DNA from: Bryobacterales bacterium KBS 96
GTDB lineage: Bacteria; Acidobacteriota; Terriglobia; Bryobacterales; Bryobacteraceae
Assembly: GCA_000381625.1 (NCBI GenBank)
Contig: KB906767.1
Span: 1,032,629-1,096,628 of the forward strand
DNA length: 64,000 nt
Direction: 5' to 3'
The notes under the pieces are model-generated. The model saw only the letters and a program-made list of their open reading frames with translations. It had not been told where the DNA came from and ran no database searches. Made by a program: the position numbers and the translations under genes. This document shows, one piece after another, positions 47,240-55,255 of this stretch (positions are counted from its first letter, which is position 1; each line of letters begins with the position of its first letter).

Positions 47240-49488
47240 TGCTCGCTCACCACCTTAGCCAACCCGGCATTTCCGGCTGAATCATACACGCGCACGACAA
47301 TGACGTGCTCGCCGGGTTTCAGATTCTCCAGGTGTAGATGAAACTGTTCACGCTGCGAATCGGTGATGCCGTCGGCGGCTTCCACCGGCTGCCATGGCCC
47401 TGCATCGATGGAGTATTCGCATTTACGCAGTGGGCTAGTGCTGTCGTTTGCCGATACGGTTACATCGACGGCATTGCCGTTGCGCGCGGGCGCCTCCGCA
47501 ACGACGGTGGGCGGCGTATTGTCAATCAGGACCGGAGTGCTGACGAAGTCCGATTGCTGGGCATAGCGAAGATCATTTGAAGGCCGGTCCGAAGCAACAA
47601 CCCGGAAATAATAACGCCCGTCGGCAAACACATCGGGATCGAGCGTCAACGTGTTGTCGGAGATATCTTTTCGAAGCAGCTTCCATTCCCTCTCGCCGTC
47701 ACCGCGAAAATACAACGAGTAAATCAGCTTGTCGCCGTCCGGATCGTCGGCCTGCCATGTGATCTGCACCTGCATCGGCGATTGCTGGGTGAGCGTTTGC
47801 GTACCCGTGCTGGACGTACTCGCGGGAGAGGGATCGGCCGAATCGGTCACCGTCACGGTGTAAGCCGATGATGTTGAACCGCTGGAAGCGCTCGCTTTGG
47901 CCGTGTTGGAGACAGCTGTGGAGGTTACGCTCACGCTCCTCACTACTGGGGGCGTATTCTGTGGCAGGAACGGAACGACTACATTCTGCAGCTCGGACGT
48001 GCTGCCCGGAGCCCACTCGGCGCGCCACTGAATATAGCGGCCTCGCGGGCTCTGGATGCCGGCATGAGTTTGATCGCGGATGGGCGCCGACCACGAACTC
48101 CAGGTATCGTCCGGCCTGGCCGAGTTGCCCGTTCGCGTCGAAAACGTAACGCCTGGACCGATCGCTTCCCATTGCAACTGGCCCCATCGGGCAAGCGTCG
48201 TCGTGTCATGCACAGGCGATTCATAGACCGGCTTTACCGCCGTCGAATTCCCGAGCAATACCACTTTCGCTGGATTACTCAATCCGACCCACACGCCGGC
48301 GGCAGTCTTCACCAACTGGTTCGCGTCGCTATCGCCAGTTTCCGCCAACATGACCTGTTTCCGATTTTCCGTGATGGAGAAAATGCGCCCTCTTACGTCC
48401 GTGGAAAACAGCAGCCGGTCGGCATCAAGGACGAGATCGTAAACGTTGTCCTCTTTGGAAGTGCGCAGGGTTTCCACCATCCCGTTCGGATGAATGTCGT
48501 AGATCGCGGATTTCTCAACGCCACTGACATTCACGAACTGCGGGGAACTCGCTGTCACGGGCGTTACTGTCGATGTAACCGAGCTCTTGGCCGGCTCTTT
48601 CGGCTTGACATCGCCTGTTTGCTCCGGCGCGCCGGGTTCGCCATTCTCTTTTGCTTCGCTGACAGAGATCACCGTTGGCGTGGTGGCGACCACCGTCGAT
48701 CCTGTGCCGCTGCTGGAAACCACCGGGGTCTTTGTGCGGCTTGTCAGCGACCCTCCCAAAGCAGCGGCAAACACCGTGCCGTCGGCGCGGATCGCCATCG
48801 CGTGAATTTCCGGCAAGCTCGAATCGTAAACAACCGTTCCGTGCCGTGCATCCGTAATCCGGTACAGCAAACCGTTGGGTTCGCTGCCGGCGTAAAGCTG
48901 GCCTCCCGGCCCGATCGCCAGCGCCGTCACGTTCGACTGGCCAGTCTCGAAATAGATCTCCGCCTTGCCGGAAGGATCGATGCGATAAATTCGGCCCTCG
49001 TCGCCTGTTCCGGCGTAAATAGACCCGTCCGCCGCAACAGCAAGCGCCCAAATATACTTCACGTCGAGCTTCGCTACTTCCGACGCTTTGCCGTTTTCGA
49101 TGCGGTAAACGCCGCCGTTGGGAGATGTTCCGGCAAATAACCGCCCTTTGCCGTCGACGCACAATGCGAAAACTTCGGGCTGATCGGCGGTCCAGATCAG
49201 CTTCGCCGTTCCGCCGCGGTCGACATGGAACACCTTGCCGCCATGTCCGGTCGCCGCGTACACTCCGCCGTCCGGAGCGAGGGCCATCTTCCACAGCACT
49301 GGTTGATTCAGACCCTTGTTCCAGTCCTGCGCGGGGCCGGGCCGCAACCCGCCTTCGGCAGTCAACGACAGCGATTGCAGCCGCCCCTTCAACAATTCGC
49401 TCGACGAGCCGGTTTCCCACGTGGTGCTGGTCGCCGCATATGCGACAAAGACGCCGGCCATCGCCGCTGCTGACAGTTTCTTGATCAC
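47236..49488 (-). CDS. Secreted beta-propeller protein with Ig/fibronectin-like C-terminus
   Basis: 750 residues, signal peptide (MIKKLSAAAMAGVFVAYA). Residues 60-260 are propeller blades with the repeating form G..YAGTG..G.IYRID..GKAE (for example KVFHVDRGG, GGVYRIENGK, GRIYRIDPSG, GLLYRITDA). A Ser/Thr-rich insert (260-320) separates further blades up to 420. The rest is Ig/fibronectin-like strands (ADDPDGDKLIYSLYFRGDGEREWKLL, LRKCEYSIDAGPWQPVEA). It is translationally coupled to both neighbours. It could bind or sense a glycan or peptide; no enzyme site seen. Confidence 0.82.
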   Translation of the reverse strand: MIKKLSAAAMAGVFVAYAATSTTWETGSSSELLKGRLQSLSLTAEGGLRPGPAQDWNKGLNQPVLWKMALAPDGGVYAATGHGGKVFHVDRGGTAKLIWTADQPEVFALCVDGKGRLFAGTSPNGGVYRIENGKASEVAKLDVKYIWALAVAADGSIYAGTGDEGRIYRIDPSGKAEIYFETGQSNVTALAIGPGGQLYAGSEPNGLLYRITDARHGTVVYDSSLPEIHAMAIRADGTVFAAALGGSLTSRTKTPVVSSSGTGSTVVATTPTVISVSEAKENGEPGAPEQTGDVKPKEPAKSSVTSTVTPVTASSPQFVNVSGVEKSAIYDIHPNGMVETLRTSKEDNVYDLVLDADRLLFSTDVRGRIFSITENRKQVMLAETGDSDANQLVKTAAGVWVGLSNPAKVVLLGNSTAVKPVYESPVHDTTTLARWGQLQWEAIGPGVTFSTRTGNSARPDDTWSSWSAPIRDQTHAGIQSPRGRYIQWRAEWAPGSTSELQNVVVPFLPQNTPPVVRSVSVTSTAVSNTAKASASSGSTSSAYTVTVTDSADPSPASTSSTGTQTLTQQSPMQVQITWQADDPDGDKLIYSLYFRGDGEREWKLLRKDISDNTLTLDPDVFADGRYYFRVVASDRPSNDLRYAQQSDFVSTPVLIDNTPPTVVAEAPARNGNAVDVTVSANDSTSPLRKCEYSIDAGPWQPVEAADGITDSQREQFHLHLENLKPGEHVIVVRVYDSAGNAGLAKVVSEQ

Positions 49489-51290
49489 TCTTTGATTTCC
49501 AATTGAACAGTCTTCGAACCGCTGACTACGTAATTTCCCGCGGAGATCGACATTTCAGCAACCTGCGCGCCGCGCGCGACAAACAGGCTTCCGCCGCCTC
49601 CCACTGAACTGGACGACTTCGAGAGCACGATGGCGGCTGAGGGCGGGGGGTCCGTCAGATCAACCCCGGGCAATTGAAACGAGGGCTCCTGACGCCAGAT
49701 GCGAACATACGCCTTGTCGTTCGGCCTGATTCCATTCAGAATGCCGACGAGCTGCCGTCCGGAGCGGGCCGACTCGGGCGTCAAGCCGGCGAGCTCGCTG
49801 AAATTGAGAAGATTGCCGTCGCTCACAGTGAAAAACAGCCGCCCGACCGGAGCGCCGACGGGAACGCGATAGCGCACCGCTTTCTGGATCTGTTGTCCGT
49901 GTTCGCCTGAGAGCACACAGGTGATGTCGATCGTGTCGCCCGGACGAGCCTCGCGCTGCGAGAGCCAGACCTCGTCGATCTGCAATTGGTGCTTCTGTTC
50001 CGACGGCTCGACGACAAATGAGATTTGCTTTGGTTTGAGCTCGTTGAAACCGGACTGCATCGCAAACGAAAGCGGCGTCACCAGGCTGATGGCGGCCTGC
50101 AACGCCACGGCTGAATCGGCGGTGAACACGTTGCTCACATCGAGCGGCGGTTCATTTCCTTCAAACTCGATGTGCCCGTCCACCCGCAGACTGCCCGCGC
50201 CGGTGCTGCGCTCCGTCGCGTCGATGGTCGAAAACAGCGCCATTTGCGTTAGAACCGGAGTCAACAGCCGGTCGTCCGCCACGTTGATGTTGTAGTCGTG
50301 AACGCCGGTCGCGCCTTTCACGACAACATGCATGGGAACCAGGTGCGCTGGGCGGCCGATCTCGCCGGCGATGGAGGTGCTGAAATCGCTGGTAATGCTG
50401 CCGACCAGTTCGCGCGGAGCGGAGATCTTGAACGAAGCGTTCAAGCTCGGCAGAAGCGTCAGCACTTCCGCTCGCGCAAACGGAAGGTCGGTGAGACCGG
50501 TATCCAGAAAGCGATGGCCGAAGGCATAGATTTTCTTGCCATCCACGTATGTCACCGTCCCGTCGGCGCCCACATTCAGATCGCCGTTCATCAATTGCAC
50601 GCTGATCATGTCGCCGGGTTGCACGGCTCCCGTGTATTGTTTTGTCGTCGGCGCTCCACCGCCGATTCCGGCTTCCGGTTCAAATCCGAGAGCACGGAGC
50701 CTTGGGCCGAACGCTCGTACTGTCGCCTCGGTAAACCCGCTGAACGCAACGGGCGTCGAAATGTCGTGCAATTCCGGTTGCGAGCGCGGCGCCAGCGCCG
50801 CAAGCGTAGGCTTGAACTGGTCCAACATGTTCGAGGCGAATTGCTTGTAGTTCGTCCGGGAAAGCGATTGCACCGCAGCGCGCGACGGCGTGCTTTCGAT
50901 CATTTGTTCAATCGGCTGGATGCCCGCAATCGGCTCTTTCGAAAACGGAAATCCCAGCGCGACTGCGCCTAGCAGCTTGCCGTCGATGTAAACGGGACTG
51001 CCGCTCATGCCCTGAATCACCCCTGTTTCGGCGAGCGGCCCTCCGCTGAGCCTTGCGAGCACAATCGCCTGTTTCGGGCTGGTGTTTTCGATCACGCCCA
51101 GAATGTCTACTTGAAAGTCAACGACGCGGCCGCCTGCAAATACCGTTTTGCCGACGCCCTTCATTCCAGGCTTTACATCCTTTAGCGGAAAGAACGGAGT
51201 GGCTCCGAAACTTGGGAGCCAAAGGATGAGCATGCAAATCAGAGGTAAAAAGCGTTTCAATGTTCGAATCTCGAGCGCCGTAGGGCGCAC
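49485..51290 (-). CDS. SpoIVB/S55-like serine protease-type protein
   Basis: 601 residues. A hydrophobic segment (about 13-28) forms a signal or anchor. Residues 32-110 contain FPLKDVKPGMKGVGKTVFAGG and the S55 nucleophile motif VIQGMSGSPVYIDGKLLGA with Ser98. A GHRF motif with the likely catalytic His259 (KKIYAFGHRFLDTG) comes about 160 residues later, followed by IGxI-like SITSDFSTSIAGEIG. In B. subtilis SpoIVB the histidine precedes the serine, so the order is reversed here (from memory). The remaining 280 residues are beta-rich. First gene of a three-gene coupled unit with the propeller and fucosidase. Substrate unknown. Confidence 0.8.
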   Translation of the reverse strand: MRPTALEIRTLKRFLPLICMLILWLPSFGATPFFPLKDVKPGMKGVGKTVFAGGRVVDFQVDILGVIENTSPKQAIVLARLSGGPLAETGVIQGMSGSPVYIDGKLLGAVALGFPFSKEPIAGIQPIEQMIESTPSRAAVQSLSRTNYKQFASNMLDQFKPTLAALAPRSQPELHDISTPVAFSGFTEATVRAFGPRLRALGFEPEAGIGGGAPTTKQYTGAVQPGDMISVQLMNGDLNVGADGTVTYVDGKKIYAFGHRFLDTGLTDLPFARAEVLTLLPSLNASFKISAPRELVGSITSDFSTSIAGEIGRPAHLVPMHVVVKGATGVHDYNINVADDRLLTPVLTQMALFSTIDATERSTGAGSLRVDGHIEFEGNEPPLDVSNVFTADSAVALQAAISLVTPLSFAMQSGFNELKPKQISFVVEPSEQKHQLQIDEVWLSQREARPGDTIDITCVLSGEHGQQIQKAVRYRVPVGAPVGRLFFTVSDGNLLNFSELAGLTPESARSGRQLVGILNGIRPNDKAYVRIWRQEPSFQLPGVDLTDPPPSAAIVLSKSSSSVGGGGSLFVARGAQVAEMSISAGNYVVSGSKTVQLEIKE

Positions 51291-51426
51291 AACCGTATTT
51301 TAGGTGGATCGCCTTAAGGTGTTCTTAAGAAGAGACGCTCCAGCCCCGATTTTGGGGCACACGAATGTCGCCAACAGAGGCCTCCACCTGGAGTTGCATG
51401 CTGTGTTCTACTGGAATGGTCGCCAC

Positions 51427-52317
51427 ATGGTCAGCGGTCCTTTTGCGCCGCCTCAGGCCGAAGTCCATTCGAAGACGCGCCCGCCGTGGATTCCGCTCGT
51501 TTGGTTCGGCATTCTGCTTTTATTTTGCTACGCGCCCATTCTGAGCAGACTGGTTCTCAACTGGTCTTCGGATCAGGATATGGGACATGGCTTTTTTGTG
51601 CCCCTCGTCGCCGGCTATATAGTCTGGCAGCGGCGTGGAAGACTAGCCTCTATTCCACATCAATCATCTATATGGGGATTGGCCCTGGTGGTTTATGCGG
51701 CTGTTCAGGCCCTTGCCGGAACGGTTGGCGCTGAACTGTTCACCGCTCGCATCGCGTTCGTGCTTTCACTGACCGGTATCCTTCTTTATCTGGGCGGCAA
51801 AGCTTGGGTAAAGGAACTCGCCTTCCCTCTGCTGCTGCTGCTCTTCATGATCCCCATTCCGCAAATCGTCTATGCGCGATTGACCATGCATCTGCAATTT
51901 CTCGCGAGCGGACTGGCGGAGACACTCATCGGCCTGATGGGCATTCCGGTCATACGAACCGGCAATGTTCTGGAACTGCCCCACCAAACGCTGAATATCG
52001 TTGAAGCATGCAGCGGTATCCGTTCCCTGATTTCTCTGAGTTTTCTCTCGCTCGTCTATGCGTACTTCGCGGATAAACGCGTCTGGATGAGGTGGGCGCT
52101 GCTGATTGCGACCGTTCCAATCGCGATCGCCGCAAACGCAATCCGGGTCGCGCTCACCGGCCTCCTGAGCCAGTTCGATACGAACCTGGCCAAAGGTCTT
52201 TATCACGAGATTGAAGGCTATTTCGTGTTCATGGTCGCTTTGATCTGCCTGCTGGCTGTTCACCGCGGGATGTCCACCGCCGCCCGCCGCTGGAGCAAAG
52301 CTCACGGAAGCGCATAA
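51427..52317 (+). CDS. Exosortase (EpsH-type transpeptidase-like membrane protein)
   Basis: 296 residues from the ATG at 51427; the frame extends 41 codons upstream to 51304 but that part lacks family character. Eight or so transmembrane helices. The catalytic residues of exosortases are all present: Cys195 in VEACSGIRSL, Arg240 in ANAIRVALTG and His260 in LYHEIEGYFVFMVAL. Exosortases cut PEP-CTERM-type tails and attach proteins to the surface, often with exopolysaccharide production. The following epsI gene starts within its stop codon. It diverges from the S55-like gene. Confidence 0.94.
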   Translation: MVSGPFAPPQAEVHSKTRPPWIPLVWFGILLLFCYAPILSRLVLNWSSDQDMGHGFFVPLVAGYIVWQRRGRLASIPHQSSIWGLALVVYAAVQALAGTVGAELFTARIAFVLSLTGILLYLGGKAWVKELAFPLLLLLFMIPIPQIVYARLTMHLQFLASGLAETLIGLMGIPVIRTGNVLELPHQTLNIVEACSGIRSLISLSFLSLVYAYFADKRVWMRWALLIATVPIAIAANAIRVALTGLLSQFDTNLAKGLYHEIEGYFVFMVALICLLAVHRGMSTAARRWSKAHGSA

Positions 52318-52973
52318 TGGCGGGAATTTTCAAAAGGCAAGCGCCCAAGATCCTCACAATCGTGCTGCTGGCCCAGGCGGCTGTGTTCTACAGCTTCTCG
52401 CGCGGCGAACACATTCCTTCCGCAAAGCCTCTGTCAAATTTCGAAATTCCTTCAACACTGTGGGCGCCCGTCCGCGAACTGACGATTGATGAAGAGACGC
52501 GGCAAGTATTGAACGCCGACGATACGCTTTGGCGCGCGTACCAGAATCGGGAAACGGGTGATGTTCTTAGCCTTTTCGTGGCGTACTTCGCCTCCCAGCG
52601 AACCGGCAAAACTCCACACTCTCCGAAGAACTGCCTGCCGGGCGCCGGCTGGGCGCCCAGTGAAGCCGGAATCATTAAAATTTCGCAACCTAACGAGCCA
52701 GTGCCGATTACCGTAAATCGCTACGTCGTGAGTCGAGACGAAAATCAAAGCGTTGTCCTTTATTGGTATCAGGGGCACGGACGCGTCATTGCTAGCGAAT
52801 ACGAGGCTAAGATTTATACGGTCCTCGATTCGCTCCGCTACAAACGAAGCGATACATCGCTGATTCGGGTGGTTCAGGGCGTTAGGGACGGAAACACACA
52901 GCGCGCAACCGATGACGCAGTCTCGTTCGTGAAAGCTTTCTTTCAACCGCTGCGAGAGTACCTGCCTGGTTGA
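52317..52973 (+). CDS. epsI: EpsI (DUF3485) exosortase-associated protein
   Basis: 218 residues with one N-terminal membrane segment (about 10-28). DUF3485/EpsI pattern: PLSNFEIPSTLWAPVRELTIDEETRQVLNADDTLWRAYQN, FVAYFASQRTGKTPHSPKNCLPGAGWAP with a central Cys, and SVVLYWYQGHGRVIASEY. In many genomes the same sequence is fused to the exosortase C-terminus; here it is a separate gene overlapping by one base (TAATG). It is presumed to work outside the membrane with exosortase. No PEP-CTERM tail was found in any protein of the window. Confidence 0.93.
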   Translation: MAGIFKRQAPKILTIVLLAQAAVFYSFSRGEHIPSAKPLSNFEIPSTLWAPVRELTIDEETRQVLNADDTLWRAYQNRETGDVLSLFVAYFASQRTGKTPHSPKNCLPGAGWAPSEAGIIKISQPNEPVPITVNRYVVSRDENQSVVLYWYQGHGRVIASEYEAKIYTVLDSLRYKRSDTSLIRVVQGVRDGNTQRATDDAVSFVKAFFQPLREYLPG

Positions 52974-53216
52974 CGCGCCGCCGGCACAAGCGGAAACACG
53001 TAGAAAACTCAGTAAAAGTAGGTCTAAAAAACTTCGGGAGCCGTACCGTCTCTCGCGCGGTCGGCTCCCCGGGTGGGTGCAAGCTCGGAGGTTGCCTGCA
53101 CTATATGCGATTGGACTACAAGTTTGTTTGAATGTTTCGAAATAATTTTTGCCGTCTTCAGATACGCGATTCTTTGATTTAACGCTGGTAGAATCAGAGT
53201 ATTAGCAGTCTCCCCC
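52974..53216 (+). promoter_or_regulatory. 240-base nadA leader with strong hairpins (possible regulatory RNA)
   Basis: The gap before nadA holds GGGAGCCG (53036-53043) pairing with CGGCTCCC (53062-53069), continued by ACCG/CGGT (53045-53048 with 53058-53061) over a single bulge, and a second hairpin around GTGCAAG...TTGCCTGCAC (about 53077-53101). NAD-sensing riboswitches of the nadA motif are known upstream of nadA in Acidobacteria. I could not match its consensus by eye, so the first hairpin may equally be the terminator of epsI. Confidence 0.35.
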
Positions 53217-54146
53217 ATGTTGACTACCCGCACGATTGCCGACGACATTCTGGAGTTGAAAGAGCAACGGAAAGCCATCGTCCTCGCCCATCACTATCAG
53301 GATTCGGAAATACAAGAGTTGGCCGATTCTGTCGGCGATAGCCTCGAACTGGCAAGAAGGGCCAAACAGTTCGATGGCGATGTAATCGCGTTTTGCGGCG
53401 TATGGTTTATGGCTGAAACCGCTAAAGTATTGAATCCGAGCAAAAAGGTTATCGTCCCGGATCGCGAAGCAGGATGCAGCTTGGTCGATAGTTGTCCGGT
53501 CGAGCAAGTTCGTGAGTTCAAGAAACGTAATCCGGAATACGCCATCGTCAGTTACATCAACACCTCGGTCGAGGTGAAGGCTGAAAGCGACATTCTCTGT
53601 ACATCTCGGAATGCCGTAGCTGTGGTCAATTCCATTCCAGCGGAGCAGCCAATCCTCTTTCTGCCGGACATCAATCTCGGCAACTATGTGAAAAAGCAGA
53701 CTGGCCGCGAAAACATGAAGATCTGGCAGGGAGCCTGCATCGTACACGCAACCTTCCCCGCCCGGCGCGTCGTTGCCGCCCGTACGGAACACCCGGACGC
53801 TCTCGTGGCGGCACATCCGGAATGCCCGCCGGATGTGCTCCGCATGGCGGACTTCATCGGGTCGACTTCAGCCATTATCGATTGGTGCGTTCATCAGTCG
53901 TCGCAAGAGTTCATAGTGATGACCGAGAGCGGCGTCTCGCATTCGCTCCACAGGCTCGCGCCGGAGAAGAAGTTTTACTTCGTCGCAAACGAGAACTGCA
54001 ATTGCAGCGAGTGCCCGTACATGCGGAAAAACACGCTGCCAAAACTATTAGCGTGTTTGGAAAACCTGGAGCCGACAGTGGAACTGGCGCCCGGCATCAT
54101 TGAACGCGCTCGCGTGCCGATTGAGCGCATGCTTCAAGTCAAGTAG
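53217..54146 (+). CDS. nadA: Quinolinate synthase
   Basis: 309 residues. NadA condenses iminoaspartate with dihydroxyacetone phosphate to quinolinate using a [4Fe-4S] cluster. Likely cluster cysteines: Cys87 (PDREAGCSLVDSC), Cys174 (GACIVHATF) and Cys266 (CNCSECPYMRKNTL). Other motifs: LAHHYQD at 23-29, ELADSVGDSLELA at 34-46, and GVWFMAETAK. Length is typical of the compact form. It heads nadA-moaA-nadE; the moaA GTG lies 15 bases after its stop. nadB and nadC are not in the window. Confidence 0.97.
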   Translation: MLTTRTIADDILELKEQRKAIVLAHHYQDSEIQELADSVGDSLELARRAKQFDGDVIAFCGVWFMAETAKVLNPSKKVIVPDREAGCSLVDSCPVEQVREFKKRNPEYAIVSYINTSVEVKAESDILCTSRNAVAVVNSIPAEQPILFLPDINLGNYVKKQTGRENMKIWQGACIVHATFPARRVVAARTEHPDALVAAHPECPPDVLRMADFIGSTSAIIDWCVHQSSQEFIVMTESGVSHSLHRLAPEKKFYFVANENCNCSECPYMRKNTLPKLLACLENLEPTVELAPGIIERARVPIERMLQVK

Positions 54147-54161
54147 ACTTCCCTTTTACCA

Positions 54162-55211
54162 GTGCAGGACCTTGTTCAGCTTGCGCCGCCTCTATCAAAC
54201 GGCCAGGTTGCGCCCGAATCCGGGCCGCTCGTCGATACGCTCGATCGCATACACGACAATTTGCGGATCAGCGTGACAGATCGCTGCAACATCCGCTGTT
54301 TCTACTGCATGCCGGAACAGGGTGGCGAGTTCACGCCCGTTTCGAAGATCCTCACTTTTGGGGAGATCATGCGGTTCCTGTCGGTTGCGATTTCGCTTGG
54401 CATCCGAAAGGTCCGCCTGACAGGGGGCGAACCACTTCTCCGCCCTGCCCTGCCCGATCTGATTACACAGATCTCGGAAACGCCGGGACTCACCGACGTT
54501 GCGCTGACGACGAATGCCGTGCTGCTTGCACGAATGGCGAAGCCGCTATACGCCGCGGGACTTCGCCGGTTAAACATCCATTTGGACACTCTGGATCGTG
54601 AACGATTCCGCCAGATCACGCGGCGCGACGACCTCGCCAGGGTTCTTACCGGGATCGAAGCAGCGCTGGACGCTGGATTTCGATCGATCAAGCTGAATGC
54701 CGTCGCCATCCGAGGCGTTACGGAGGCCGATGTGGTTCCGCTAGCCCGATTTGCTCGCGACCGGAATATCGAAATCCGCTACATCGAATTCATGCCTCTA
54801 GATGCTCAGCATCTCTGGTCGCGCGAGCGCGTCCTGCTTGCGGATGAGATGATCGAGACGCTCTCGGCTGAATTTGGACCTTTGAAGGCGGTTCCCGATC
54901 CGGACCCTCGCGCGCCGGCTACGGAATATGATTACGCAGACGGGCGCGGACGCGTGGGCTTCATCGCCTCAGTGAGCCGCCCATTTTGTCTGAATTGCAA
55001 CCGGCTGCGCCTCACGGCTGACGGAAAGCTGCGCTATTGCCTGTTTGCGCGCGAAGAAACCGACTTACGGGCGCTTCTCGCTTCAGAAGCTTCCGAGACA
55101 GAACTGGAGCGGGCGATTCGCTCAACAGTTTGGAAAAAATGGGCCGGCCACCAAATCAATTCGCCGTCATTTGCCGCTCCGAACCGCCCCATGTATTCCA
55201 TTGGCGGTTAA
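54162..55211 (+). CDS. moaA: GTP 3',8-cyclase (molybdenum cofactor synthesis)
   Basis: 349 residues from a GTG. Radical-SAM cluster Cys42-x3-Cys46-x2-Cys49 in RCNIRCFYC, the LTGGEPLLR motif at 87-94, a second-cluster set Cys276, Cys279 and Cys293 (FCLNCNRLRLTADGKLRYC), and a C-terminal double glycine (YSIGG) that takes part in catalysis. It makes the first intermediate of molybdopterin from GTP. Apart from nadA and nadE no molybdenum-cofactor gene is near; the grouping with NAD genes is likely simple co-regulation. Confidence 0.97.
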   Translation: MQDLVQLAPPLSNGQVAPESGPLVDTLDRIHDNLRISVTDRCNIRCFYCMPEQGGEFTPVSKILTFGEIMRFLSVAISLGIRKVRLTGGEPLLRPALPDLITQISETPGLTDVALTTNAVLLARMAKPLYAAGLRRLNIHLDTLDRERFRQITRRDDLARVLTGIEAALDAGFRSIKLNAVAIRGVTEADVVPLARFARDRNIEIRYIEFMPLDAQHLWSRERVLLADEMIETLSAEFGPLKAVPDPDPRAPATEYDYADGRGRVGFIASVSRPFCLNCNRLRLTADGKLRYCLFAREETDLRALLASEASETELERAIRSTVWKKWAGHQINSPSFAAPNRPMYSIGG

Positions 55212-55255
55212 CGTAGAACGGCGTCGCAGCCTTCGCCCGGTACAATAACAGCTTC

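Noticed and set aside
51304-51426. N-terminal extension of exosortase
   Set aside because: The 41 extra residues lack membrane or family character and would leave only 13 bases to the divergent gene.
53036-53101. An exact match to the nadA-motif riboswitch
   Set aside because: I could not align the remembered consensus to the leader, so only a candidate regulatory region is reported.
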